33,237 nt of DNA from Streptomyces phyllanthi (lineage in GTDB: Bacteria; Actinomycetota; Actinomycetes; Streptomycetales; Streptomycetaceae): the NCBI RefSeq assembly GCF_009377205.1, contig NZ_VJZE01000052.1, forward strand, positions 1 through 33,237, in the 5' to 3' direction. Below are positions 1 through 7,526 of this stretch, in pieces. Each line of letters begins with the position of its first letter. Position 1 is the first letter of the stretch. Below the pieces are notes generated by a model. The model worked only from the letters and a program-made list of their open reading frames with translations, had not been told where the DNA came from and made no database searches. Position numbers and translations under genes: made by a program.

Positions 1-74
1 GCTGAGGGCTCACCTACCCCCTTCGCGCCCCCGAGTACACCCCGAACTCCAAGAAATCCGGCGAAAACCGAAGA

Positions 75-113
75 ACCAGTCGATGCACGACAGAGTCAAC
101 TGCCTAGACTGGT
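75..113. promoter_or_regulatory. inverted repeat at the SLOG gene start
   Basis: ACCAGTC at 75-81 and its reverse complement GACTGGT at 107-113 face each other just before the ATG at 116. TAGACT at 105-110 resembles a -10 box and would put transcription start about on the ATG, giving a leaderless message; no Shine-Dalgarno sequence is visible. Operator function is inference. Confidence 0.35.
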
Positions 114-115
114 CC

Positions 116-1237
116 ATGACTTCGTCGCACTCAGCGCGTCCACTCATAGCGATCATCGGCAGCGCCGACCCCCACCGCACCTTCTCTCCTCCGCTGAAAG
201 CCGCCGATCTCGCTCCTGAGGCATGCCGCCAACTGGGCATGGAACTCGCCCGCGCCGGCTGCGACCTGGCCGTGTTCTCGAGCAGCCCCGAGTACATCGA
301 GACCGATGTCGTGGCCGGCTACGCGGAGGCCTGCAGCGAGACGCAGCCCGGCCGCGTGGCGGCCTATCCGCCCCGTCACCGCGATGTCGACTTCGGGACG
401 GCGCCGGACGCCCACCTACGTATGGAGATTCTCCGCGACACGAGCGGCGAGTGGGAGGTTGCCTTCTACCACACACTGCTGACCTGCGACGGCGTGCTGC
501 TGATGGGGGGAGGCCAGTCGACCCGAGTGGCGGGGATCATCGCGCTCGCACAGCGCCTTCCCCTGGTGCCGGTGGCCTCGTTCGGCGGCGGGGCCGGTCA
601 GGTGTGGGTCAACTTCGACAAGGTCCGCAACGACGCCGATGACGCGGACATCCGCCTCATGGGCGACAACTGGTCCTCGGGGTCCGCCGCGCGTCTGGTC
701 GCCTGCCTCCTCAGACAACGGGAGCGGAAGCTGAGGAACATGGAGGAGCACGAGCGGGGGCAGCGCACGGCGGCCCTTCGTTCGGCCCGGGGGCTCGCCG
801 TGTCGGCCGCCTGCATGGTGGTCTCCCTCGTGGGACTGGTGACGGCCGGGCGACCACAACAGGCCGACGTCCGGGATCTGGTGGTCCTGGTGGGCGCTCC
901 CCTGGCGGCCTCGGCGGCCGGAGCGATCCTCCGCAACTCGTTCGAGAGCGACGTACGCTGGGGGCGCGCCGCCGTACGGGGACTGGGGGCCGGACTGGTC
1001 TCCGTCCTCCTGTACTTCGCCTCCCAGCTGCTGAGCGTCCCGTCCCTGCTCGACGACCTCGATGTGCGCCGGCTGCTCTTCTTCACCATTCCGCTCGGCT
1101 TCACCGCGGGGTTCACCTTCGACGTGGTCTTCGAACGCCTGCGCTCCGGAGCCGGGGGCCCGGCACCCGTACAGCCTCCGGACCCCCTGGCGCCGGGGGC
1201 CTCCCGGCCGCCGAGCGGAGACAGTCCACGGGGGTGA
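116..1237 (+). CDS. SLOG-like nucleotide-sensor domain fused to four transmembrane helices
   Basis: A 373-residue protein of two parts. The first half (about residues 5-200) has the Rossmann-like layout of the SLOG superfamily: an initial beta strand ending in IIGSADP, then a strand-loop DGVLLMGGGQST followed by a helix and a second Gly-rich turn (ASFGGGAGQ). Charged residues follow, then four hydrophobic spans near residues 230-250, 258-278, 290-314 and 324-342, and a Pro-rich tail. SLOG domains bind nucleotides or nucleotide-derived signals, and fusion to membrane helices is known from predicted nucleotide-signalled conflict systems, where the helices act as pore-type effectors. That role here is inference. 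An ATG also lies 33 bases upstream at 83; I prefer 116 because the -10-like box and inverted repeat would fit a leaderless start. No partner gene is adjacent. The stop codon overlaps the first base of the palindromic element downstream. Confidence 0.7.
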   Translation: MTSSHSARPLIAIIGSADPHRTFSPPLKAADLAPEACRQLGMELARAGCDLAVFSSSPEYIETDVVAGYAEACSETQPGRVAAYPPRHRDVDFGTAPDAHLRMEILRDTSGEWEVAFYHTLLTCDGVLLMGGGQSTRVAGIIALAQRLPLVPVASFGGGAGQVWVNFDKVRNDADDADIRLMGDNWSSGSAARLVACLLRQRERKLRNMEEHERGQRTAALRSARGLAVSAACMVVSLVGLVTAGRPQQADVRDLVVLVGAPLAASAAGAILRNSFESDVRWGRAAVRGLGAGLVSVLLYFASQLLSVPSLLDDLDVRRLLFFTIPLGFTAGFTFDVVFERLRSGAGGPAPVQPPDPLAPGASRPPSGDSPRG

Positions 1238-1436
1238 GGGCCTGTGTCATATCCCCGGCCGGATCAGCGTGCGGCGTCCGGTGCGTGCGATCGCAAGGCG
1301 CCGGAGTGCCCTCGATGGGGGTCCCCCCGCTCGAGCGAAGCCGAGAGTGGGGGAGGAGTCACGTGGGCGTTTCGGCAACGCGGCGAGCGTGCGTGCCAGG
1401 CGTCGCGCGCCCGGCCGGGGATATGACACAGGCCCT
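1237..1436. mobile_element. MITE-like palindromic element, 200 bp
   Basis: The outermost 26 bases (1237-1262) are an exact reverse complement of 1411-1436; each arm contains CTGTGTCATATCCCCGG or its complement. Inside, imperfect inverted similarity continues for about 45 bases per side (1268-1312 against 1362-1405). The centre holds a hairpin of the type CCCCCGCTCGAG / CCGAGAGTGGGGG (about 1325-1355), which I recall as widespread in Streptomyces intergenic regions. There is no coding capacity and no convincing target-site duplication. The left end begins on the last base of the SLOG gene's stop codon, so insertion left that frame intact. It could also act as a terminator. Confidence 0.7.
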
Positions 1437-1742
1437 GAGGGCCCGCGGGGCAGACCATCAGGCATACAGCCTGGTCACAGCGGTGCGAGGGGGCCGGGAC
1501 AGCGCCGGCACAGCCACCCGGGAATGTGATGCACGTCTCATGACGGAGATCCGGCGCGCGCTCTCCGCGCCGCTCCCGTCCGGTACGTCCCGCACCACCC
1601 GTACGACCTGCGGAACTCCAACTCGCGCCGTTATCACGGGAGTTGTGGACCGGAAGGTCTCACGGCGAGATCACAGTCCGCTCGGCTCCCTCCTAACTTC
1701 GGCCCATTCCTCACACAGTCTTCAGGTCAAGCATCCCCGGCC
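1437..1742. other. gene-free stretch before the multicopper oxidase
   Basis: About 306 bases between the palindromic element and the oxidase. Neither strand shows a credible gene. The oxidase promoter must lie here, but I see no clear -35/-10 pair or operator. The sequence just before 1743 lacks a strong ribosome binding site. Confidence 0.5.
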
Positions 1743-3323
1743 ATGACCTACAACACGGAGCCCACCTCCGGGGCTGACCGGACCCGCAAGGGCAAGCACA
1801 GCGTGAACGGCGAAGCCCAGGCCGGCCGTACCGAGGGCGGGCGGAGCGCGGCCCGCAAGGGCAAGGGCCTGCACCGGCGTCAGTTCCTCGGCGGTATGGC
1901 CGGCGCCGGCCTAGCGGCGGTGGCCGCCGCCGGAACGGCCTTCTCCCTGCTGACCGAGGCGGGACGCAACAAGGCCGGCGCCGCGACCAACACCGCCACC
2001 CTGACCGTCCCGGACCTGCTGGAGGGCACCAGCTCGGACGGCACCACCACCTTCACGCTGTCGGCGCAGTCCGGCACCAGCGAGGTGGTCAGCGGGGTCA
2101 CCAGCTCGACCGCGGGCTACAACCAGTCGTTCCTCGGCCCCACCATGAAGTGGACCAAGGGTGACACCGTCCTGCTGAACATCACCAACAACCTCGACGA
2201 GGACACCAGCGTCCACTTCCACGGCGCCCACATCCCGCCCGACATGGACGGCGGCCCCCAGAACGCCTTCGCCGCCGGGAAGACCTGGTCCCCCACCTTC
2301 GAGGTCCTCGACGAGGCCAAGACCCTCTGGTACCACCCGCACGCCCTGGGCACCACGGCCGAGCAGGTCGTGCACGGCATGGCCGGCCTGATCATCGTGG
2401 AGGACGACTCGGACGCGTCCGCCGCGCTGCCCGGTGAGTACGGCGTCGACGACATCCCGATCGTCCTGCAGTGCCTGGCCGCCGACAGCGCCGGTGACAT
2501 CAAGTACAACCTGACCGGCTATCTGAGCGGGAACCTGAGCTACCCGGTGCTGTGCAACGGCACCAATGTCGACGACACCACACTGACGTTCACCGCCACC
2601 AGGACCCGTACGCGCTTCCGGGTCCTCAACGCCTCACCGTCCGACATCATCACCATCCAGCGCGGTGACGGCGGCACGCTGACCCAGATCGCCACCGAGC
2701 AGGGCTATCTCACCTCGGCCACCGAGGTGGCGAGCATCAGGCTGGTCGCGGGCGGCCGCGCCGAGTTCGTCATGGACCTCAGCGACGCGGTCACCCTGCA
2801 GGCCGTCATCACGACCGGGTGGGTCCGCGGCGGCAGCGGTACGTACGACTTCCTCACCGTCACCCCGGACGCCTCGGACACGCCCGACGACCTGCCGTCC
2901 ACGCTCAACACCATCGAGCGCTACGACACTTCGGGCTTCACCGCGCGCGAGATCACGCTCGACCAGGACGGCCTGGAGATGGCGATCAACGGCGCGGTGG
3001 GCACCACCATGGACTCGATGGCGACGATCATGACGACCCTCGGTGCCGAGGAGATCTGGACGATCACCAACAACACGATGCTGGAGCACTCGTTCCACCT
3101 GCACGACGTGCCGTTCCAGCTGATCGAGATCAACGGCGAGGAGCCGACGGGCGTCGACCTGGGCTGGTTCGACACGTACGAGGTCGTCGGCGGCGGCAGC
3201 ATCAAGATCGCCATGAAGTTCACCGACTTCGCCGATGACACCTACATGTACATGCTCCACTGCCATCTCCTCCAGCACGAGGACGAGGGGATGATGGCCG
3301 CCCTCATGGTCATGGAAAGTTAG
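1743..3323 (+). CDS. Tat-exported three-domain multicopper oxidase (laccase/CueO-like)
   Basis: A 526-residue multicopper oxidase that should oxidise a phenol or metal ion with a type 1 copper and reduce oxygen to water at a trinuclear cluster. All four copper motifs are present: HFHG (His158, His160), WYHPH (His198, His200), HSFHLH (His449, His452, His454) and HCHLLQHEDEGMM (His506, Cys507, His508, His512, with Met517 or Met518 as axial ligand). An unusually long basic N-region (about 44 residues) precedes HRRQFLGG and a hydrophobic stretch, a twin-arginine signal, so export would occur after folding and copper loading. Length fits the three-domain class rather than the two-domain Streptomyces small laccase. 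The start at 1743 lacks a good ribosome site; the in-frame GTG at 1803, preceded by AAGGGC, is a reasonable alternative and keeps the Tat motif. It is convergent with the glycosidase gene downstream. Substrate cannot be read from sequence. Confidence 0.93.
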   Translation: MTYNTEPTSGADRTRKGKHSVNGEAQAGRTEGGRSAARKGKGLHRRQFLGGMAGAGLAAVAAAGTAFSLLTEAGRNKAGAATNTATLTVPDLLEGTSSDGTTTFTLSAQSGTSEVVSGVTSSTAGYNQSFLGPTMKWTKGDTVLLNITNNLDEDTSVHFHGAHIPPDMDGGPQNAFAAGKTWSPTFEVLDEAKTLWYHPHALGTTAEQVVHGMAGLIIVEDDSDASAALPGEYGVDDIPIVLQCLAADSAGDIKYNLTGYLSGNLSYPVLCNGTNVDDTTLTFTATRTRTRFRVLNASPSDIITIQRGDGGTLTQIATEQGYLTSATEVASIRLVAGGRAEFVMDLSDAVTLQAVITTGWVRGGSGTYDFLTVTPDASDTPDDLPSTLNTIERYDTSGFTAREITLDQDGLEMAINGAVGTTMDSMATIMTTLGAEEIWTITNNTMLEHSFHLHDVPFQLIEINGEEPTGVDLGWFDTYEVVGGGSIKIAMKFTDFADDTYMYMLHCHLLQHEDEGMMAALMVMES

Positions 3324-3331
3324 GACGGAAG

Positions 3332-3366
3332 GGGGTGGCCGCGACGGACCGAGGGGCGGCCACCCC
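3332..3366. terminator. bidirectional hairpin terminator between convergent genes
   Basis: GGGGTGGCCGC (3332-3342) pairs perfectly with GCGGCCACCCC (3356-3366) across a 13-base loop. It fills the 46-base gap between the multicopper oxidase stop and the glycosidase stop, so it can serve both. There is no U tract, as is common in actinomycetes. Confidence 0.75.
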
Positions 3367-3369
3367 GCT

Positions 3370-6264
3370 CTACTCCTCCAGCGACAACGCGAACACATGC
3401 GCCCTGGCCGTCCCGGAGGGCGCGGTCAGGGTGATCGTGGTGAGCTGCCTGGTCGCGTCGAGGGCGATCGACTGGTGGAAGACGGCCGCCTTGGTGGCCA
3501 CGGCTCCGCCGCGCGTGTGGATCTGGCCGGTGGTCACCGCCTCGCTCTCGCCGTTCTCGGGGCCGGACGCCAGCCAGCCGGTGAGGGCGAACCGAGCGTC
3601 CTCGGTCGTTCCGTCGGCGTACCGGACCACCGCCGGGACGGTCACGGCCGCCGTGTCGCCCGCGCCGAGCACATGCAGCTTCGTGTAGGCGCCGGGTGGG
3701 ACGGCGATCTCCTGCCCGGCCGCCACGACGTTGTTGTTCGTGCCCTCGCTGCCGTTGGTGAAGAGGAAGGCGATCCCGTTGTCCGTCGTCTCCCCGGTCT
3801 GCGGGAGCTGGGCCATGGGGTACGTGCGGCCGGTGCCGTCGAAGTCCCCGTCGCCGTAGTACATCTCGGTGGTGATGCCGTCGTTGTCGAAGTGGGCGGT
3901 GAGGTCGACCTGGGTGGCGGTCCCGCTCTGCGGGGGTTCCGGCAGTCCCCACGGGTCGGCGGGCACGGTCACCCTCACCGGGGCGATCCGCAGGTCGGGA
4001 CGCGAGCCGGCCGGGTGGATCACTGCCTCCGCGTCGCGTGGCAGGTCCAGCTCGACCACGCCGTCGCCCAGATCGCGCCAGGCGGGGGCCGGTCCGCCGG
4101 CACCCGCGACCGAGACCCGACCGCGCAGGGAGTGGCGTATCCGGCACGGCTCCCCGGCGAGGCTGCGTACCCGTACCCAGCGGGTGGCCCCGCCCCGGCG
4201 GACGGCGCTGACCAGGAACGCGCCCTGAGTGCGGAAGTCGTGCAGCGTGACGTCGCGCCAGGCGCCCGGGACCGCCGGGAAGACGCGGATCGTGTCGCCC
4301 CAGCTCTGGCACAGCATGTCGTGCAGGCTCTGCGCGGCGGACAGCGGTGTCTCGATGACGGGCCCCGCCTCGTAGTACATGGTGTTGGGCTGCACGAACC
4401 GGTCGACCAGCTCCCGCAGATACCTCAGCGCGTCGTCGCCCCGGCCCATCTGGGCGGTGATCGAGGCGGCGCCGGTGAAGCTGTAGCCGCGCAGGGCCCC
4501 CTCGAAGCCGATCCAGTGGTTCAGCGAGCGTTCGATCAGGTCGCGGTGCTCGGGCTGCTCCCAGTTCACGAGGTGGAGGGGGTAGACCGAGAGCATGTGG
4601 GAGTAGTGCCGGTGGGACTTGGCGAACGGGACCCCGGCTCCGATCATGAAGCCGTTCTCGTCGACCGGGTAGTCGGTCAGTTTCTCCAGCACCTCGCGCC
4701 ACCTGGGCGCCAGCTCGTCCCGTATGCCGAGCAGGCCGGTGGTCTCCAGCAGGGTCGTACAGCTCCAGCGCAGCAACGCCAGGTCGTAGTTGCAGTCGGG
4801 GGCGTTGCCGTACTCGGGCGAGTGGGTCGGCGGCAGGTGCAGTCGGCCGTCGTCTCCCTCGTGGAGGAAGTGCAGGTAGTAGTTGACGGCGCGGCGCAGC
4901 AGTGGGTACAGGACGTCCTCCAGGACGCCCCGGTCCATGGTGTGGCGGTAGGTCAGCCACACGTTGTGCAGCGCCCAGGGCAGGTTGCCGACCTCCGGGG
5001 AGCTGCCGACGCCCGGAACGGCGACGGTGCCGCTGGTGTCGCAGGTGGCGTCGGTGGCCCGGCGCACGCCCGCCGAGTCGGACCGGTACTCGGGGCGCAG
5101 GGCGCCGATCAGGGTGTCGGTGTTCTCGGCGAGGGTGCGCGGGACGGCGTCCAGCTCGAGGTGGTTGGAGCCGTGCACCGCCCAGTACTCCAGCTGGACG
5201 TTGAGGTTCCACCACACGGCCGGCCAGGGCGTGGACTCCAGCCAGGGACCGGTGGTCGCCATGATGGGCGCGTCCTCGCGGGCGGCGGAGGCGAGCTTGT
5301 AGAGCTGGATCCAGTAGAAGCTCTGCAGCATTCCGTCGGGGACGGAGAGGAAGCTCTTGCGGTAGAAGCGGTGCCACCAGGCGCGATGGGTGCGCAGCAG
5401 GCTGGAGACGGGCAGCGCGGACGCCTTGCGGACGGCCGTTCTCGCTCGGCCCTCGGCGTCGGTGCCGGGGTGGGAGTGGGCGACGGCCAGGACGTACACG
5501 CGTTCGTCGCCTCGTGTGTGTTCCCGGTGGGCCGTGACGGTCTGGCCGCCCGCGACCAGTGACTGGACGACGACGCCCGTGCCGTCCGGCTCGCGCCTGG
5601 TCACCGGGGCGGGGTTGGGTTCCAGGCCGGCCGGTGGGTTCTCCCGGACGATGCGCGGGCTGACGGCGGGCGAGGGCACGAACTCCCAGCGGAAGTCCCG
5701 CTCGCCCGCGCTCGGGCGTGCGGTGACGAGCAGCAGCGTGCGGTCGTTGTGGACCAGGGCGCGTAGTTCGATGGTGCCCTTGTCGGTGGTCACCGTGCCG
5801 CTGACCTCGGCGTTCCACAGGTCCAGCCGCAGGTCGGCGCCGTTGATGGTGCCGACGGGGCGCAGGAGGAGATTGCCGACCGGGAGGCGGGCGACGCCCC
5901 AGTGGTGGCCGAACTGCGGCCGGTGGTCCTGCACTTCGCTGTGGTGGACGGTGAAGCGCAGGGCGTTCACCCCGGGCTCCCGGTAGACGAGCGAGCCGAG
6001 CAGGCCGTTGCCGAGGAACGGGCCCTCGTACCAGGCGCGCGGCAGTCGCTTCCAGCGCGGGTCCTGTCGCGCGAGGAAGTCCCGCCACTCGCGATCGGTG
6101 CGCATACCGGTGAGGGCCACGGGGCCGATGTCCAGGTGCGGTGGGGCGGCGGGCCCGTCCGGTTGGGCGACGGCCGGTTCCGTGACGCCGATTCCGGTCG
6201 TCGCTCCGGCGGCGGCGCCCACCGCCACACGGCTCAGGAATCCCCGTCTGCTGACTCCCATCAT
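3370..6264 (-). CDS. Tat-exported GH95-like glycoside hydrolase with C-terminal accessory domain
   Basis: A 964-residue secreted enzyme. SRRGFLSR (residues 5-12) with a hydrophobic stretch ending AVAQ is a twin-arginine signal. The body follows the family 95 (alpha-L-fucosidase/alpha-L-galactosidase) plan: an N-terminal beta domain with WYEGPFLGNGLLGSLVY (78-94), then an (alpha/alpha)6 barrel with WWNLNVQLEYW (351-361), THSPEYG (480-486) and HRHYSH (551-556). By recalled alignment to bifidobacterial AfcA, Asn353 and Asn355 match the catalytic asparagines and Glu484 the acid. The usual Asp of an RGDxGTGWS-like motif appears as Tyr594 in RGYSFTGAAS, so activity or specificity may differ. The last 180 residues (DLTAHFDNDGI onward) resemble the C-terminal domain seen in some alpha-L-fucosidases. 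It lies downstream of, and co-directional with, the LacI-family repressor, with operator-like motifs in the 124-base gap. Exact substrate is not determined. Confidence 0.8.
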   Translation of the reverse strand: MMGVSRRGFLSRVAVGAAAGATTGIGVTEPAVAQPDGPAAPPHLDIGPVALTGMRTDREWRDFLARQDPRWKRLPRAWYEGPFLGNGLLGSLVYREPGVNALRFTVHHSEVQDHRPQFGHHWGVARLPVGNLLLRPVGTINGADLRLDLWNAEVSGTVTTDKGTIELRALVHNDRTLLLVTARPSAGERDFRWEFVPSPAVSPRIVRENPPAGLEPNPAPVTRREPDGTGVVVQSLVAGGQTVTAHREHTRGDERVYVLAVAHSHPGTDAEGRARTAVRKASALPVSSLLRTHRAWWHRFYRKSFLSVPDGMLQSFYWIQLYKLASAAREDAPIMATTGPWLESTPWPAVWWNLNVQLEYWAVHGSNHLELDAVPRTLAENTDTLIGALRPEYRSDSAGVRRATDATCDTSGTVAVPGVGSSPEVGNLPWALHNVWLTYRHTMDRGVLEDVLYPLLRRAVNYYLHFLHEGDDGRLHLPPTHSPEYGNAPDCNYDLALLRWSCTTLLETTGLLGIRDELAPRWREVLEKLTDYPVDENGFMIGAGVPFAKSHRHYSHMLSVYPLHLVNWEQPEHRDLIERSLNHWIGFEGALRGYSFTGAASITAQMGRGDDALRYLRELVDRFVQPNTMYYEAGPVIETPLSAAQSLHDMLCQSWGDTIRVFPAVPGAWRDVTLHDFRTQGAFLVSAVRRGGATRWVRVRSLAGEPCRIRHSLRGRVSVAGAGGPAPAWRDLGDGVVELDLPRDAEAVIHPAGSRPDLRIAPVRVTVPADPWGLPEPPQSGTATQVDLTAHFDNDGITTEMYYGDGDFDGTGRTYPMAQLPQTGETTDNGIAFLFTNGSEGTNNNVVAAGQEIAVPPGAYTKLHVLGAGDTAAVTVPAVVRYADGTTEDARFALTGWLASGPENGESEAVTTGQIHTRGGAVATKAAVFHQSIALDATRQLTTITLTAPSGTARAHVFALSLEE

Positions 6265-6279
6265 CGATCTCCCGTCGTG

Positions 6280-6304
6280 GGTGCGAAAATTGATCCGATG
6301 ACTG
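6280..6304. promoter_or_regulatory. candidate operators upstream of the GH95-like gene
   Basis: GTGCGAAAATTGATCCGATGACTG combines a TGCGAAAA half-site, shared with the palindrome at 7477-7496, and the ATCCGATGACTG element (6293-6304) repeated at 6367-6378. Both lie 15-40 bases upstream of the ATG at 6264. Binding by the adjacent LacI-family protein is inference. Confidence 0.45.
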
Positions 6305-6362
6305 GCTAGTCGGGAGGGTAGGAAGCAGCTGATGGTGCGTCAATATGGCGCACGCCTCCACT

Positions 6363-6377
6363 AGTCATCCGATGACT
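6363..6377. promoter_or_regulatory. perfect 15-bp palindrome AGTCATCCGATGACT
   Basis: AGTCATC-C-GATGACT is symmetric about its central base. It lies between the repressor stop (6389) and the GH95-like gene and shares ATCCGATGAC with 6293-6302 and, inverted, with 7436-7445. Three copies around one locus suggest a specific regulator site. Confidence 0.5.
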
Positions 6378-6388
6378 GACGCCACAGC

Positions 6389-7441
6389 TCACCCATGGCC
6401 CGTCGGCGGCGCACTGCTCTCCCGCACCACCAGCTCCGTCGCCACCTCCACCCGGGTCGTCTCCGGCTGCTCCCCGGACAGCAGCCTCAGCACCATCCGG
6501 GCCGCGAGCGCGGTCATGTCGGCCAGGGGGGTGCGGACCGTCGTCAGCCGTGGGGTCACCCAGTCGGCGAACGGCAGGTCGTCGAAGCCGACCACGCTGA
6601 CGTCGGCGGGGATCCGCAGCCCGAGCTCCGCGGCGGCCCGGTAGGTGCCCAGCGCCTGGTGGTCGCTGCCCGCGAAGACCGCGGTCGGGCGCTCGGGCAG
6701 CGCCAGCAGCTCCAGCGCGTGCCGGTGCGCGAGATTGTGGGTGAAGTCGCCGTAGCGCACCAGAGCCGGGTCGAAGGGGAGCCCCGCCTCCTCCAGCGCC
6801 GAACGGTAGCCGTCGACCCGGGCCCGCGAGGTGAGCCGGCGCTCCGGGCCGCTGATGATCGCGATCCGGCGGTGGCCCAGCTCGACGAGATGGCGGGTGG
6901 CGGCCAGCCCGCCGGGCCAGTTGGTGGCGCCCACCCACGGCGTCCCGGGCGCGGGCTCGTCGATCGGCGCCACCAGCGCGTACGGGATACCGAGGCGCCC
7001 CAGCTCCTCGTGCTGGTCCGGTGTCAGCTCCGGCACCACGAGGATCGCTCCGCGGGTGGAGCGGGTGGCCAGCGAGTCCAGCCACTGCCGGGCACGCCTG
7101 GTCCGGCCATGGGTGGCCGAGACGACCAGCCCCATGTTGGCGTCGTGCAGGACGTCCTCCGCGCCGCGGATCAGCTCCACGGCCCAGGGGCTGTCCAGCT
7201 CATTGATGACGAAGTCGATCAGACCGCCGGGCGGTGCCGCGGTGGCCGCGGGACGGTGTTTCGCCAGATAGCCGTGCTGTTCGAGGAGTCGCTGCACCTT
7301 GGCCCTGGTCTCCGCCGAGACATCGGATCTGTTGTGCAGCACTTTGGAGACGGTGGAGACCGATACGCCTGCCTGCTCGGCGATTTCGGCCAGCGTGCGC
7401 CGCCTTCCTGGGTCGGATCCTGCCCGAACCGTTGACGTCAT
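6389..7441 (-). CDS. LacI-family transcriptional repressor of the carbohydrate locus
   Basis: A 350-residue regulator. Residues 15-60 (RTLAEIAEQAGVSVSTVSKVLHNR) are the classic LacI/GalR helix-turn-helix plus hinge, followed by a periplasmic-binding-protein-like sensor domain (GLIDFVINELDSPWAVELIRG onward; VFAGSDHQALGTYRAA and DVSVVGFDDLPFADW are typical of its second half). Such proteins bind palindromic operators and release them when a sugar or sugar phosphate is bound. The gene is divergent from the transporter operon (85 bases between starts) and transcribed toward the GH95-like gene, so it probably controls both and itself. The ATG at 7441 follows AGGAG in TAGGAGATTCATCCG at good spacing. 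A palindromic TCATCGGATGA (7438-7448) overlaps this start codon, which would suit autorepression. The inducing sugar is unknown. Confidence 0.93.
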   Translation of the reverse strand: MTSTVRAGSDPGRRRTLAEIAEQAGVSVSTVSKVLHNRSDVSAETRAKVQRLLEQHGYLAKHRPAATAAPPGGLIDFVINELDSPWAVELIRGAEDVLHDANMGLVVSATHGRTRRARQWLDSLATRSTRGAILVVPELTPDQHEELGRLGIPYALVAPIDEPAPGTPWVGATNWPGGLAATRHLVELGHRRIAIISGPERRLTSRARVDGYRSALEEAGLPFDPALVRYGDFTHNLAHRHALELLALPERPTAVFAGSDHQALGTYRAAAELGLRIPADVSVVGFDDLPFADWVTPRLTTVRTPLADMTALAARMVLRLLSGEQPETTRVEVATELVVRESSAPPTGHG

Positions 7442-7448
7442 CGGATGA
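7436..7448. promoter_or_regulatory. third ATCCGATGAC copy, overlapping the repressor start codon
   Basis: On the minus strand the ATTCATCCGATGACGTC context carries the same 10-bp core as 6293-6302 and 6367-6376. The palindromic part TCATCGGATGA spans 7438-7448. Part of it encodes the first residues of the repressor, so conservation could be partly coding. Confidence 0.4.
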
Positions 7449-7476
7449 ATCTCCTACGTTTCCGAAGCGGTCGCGA

Positions 7477-7496
7477 GTTGCGAAAACTATCGCAAC
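7477..7496. promoter_or_regulatory. LacI-type operator palindrome before the transporter operon
   Basis: GTTGCGA (7477-7483) and TCGCAAC (7490-7496) are perfect inverted arms around a 6-base spacer. The site sits between the divergent starts of the repressor (7441) and binding protein (7527), 30 bases before the latter. Size and GCGAAA-type half-sites resemble LacI-family operators of actinomycetes. It is the best candidate for control of both genes. Confidence 0.6.
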
Positions 7497-7526
7497 CCAA
7501 CCTCCGGGAGTAAAGGTGATCCCTCG

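Noticed and set aside
3397..5562. Long plus-strand open frame antisense to the GH95-like gene
   Set aside because: Gly/Val/Arg composition typical of antisense shadow in high-GC DNA; no start signal or motifs.
3320..6361. A 1,000-codon minus-strand open frame overlapping the GH95-like gene in another phase
   Set aside because: Arg/Pro-rich, no domain, and mirrors the G/C-rich codon positions of the real gene, which has a signal peptide and catalytic motifs.
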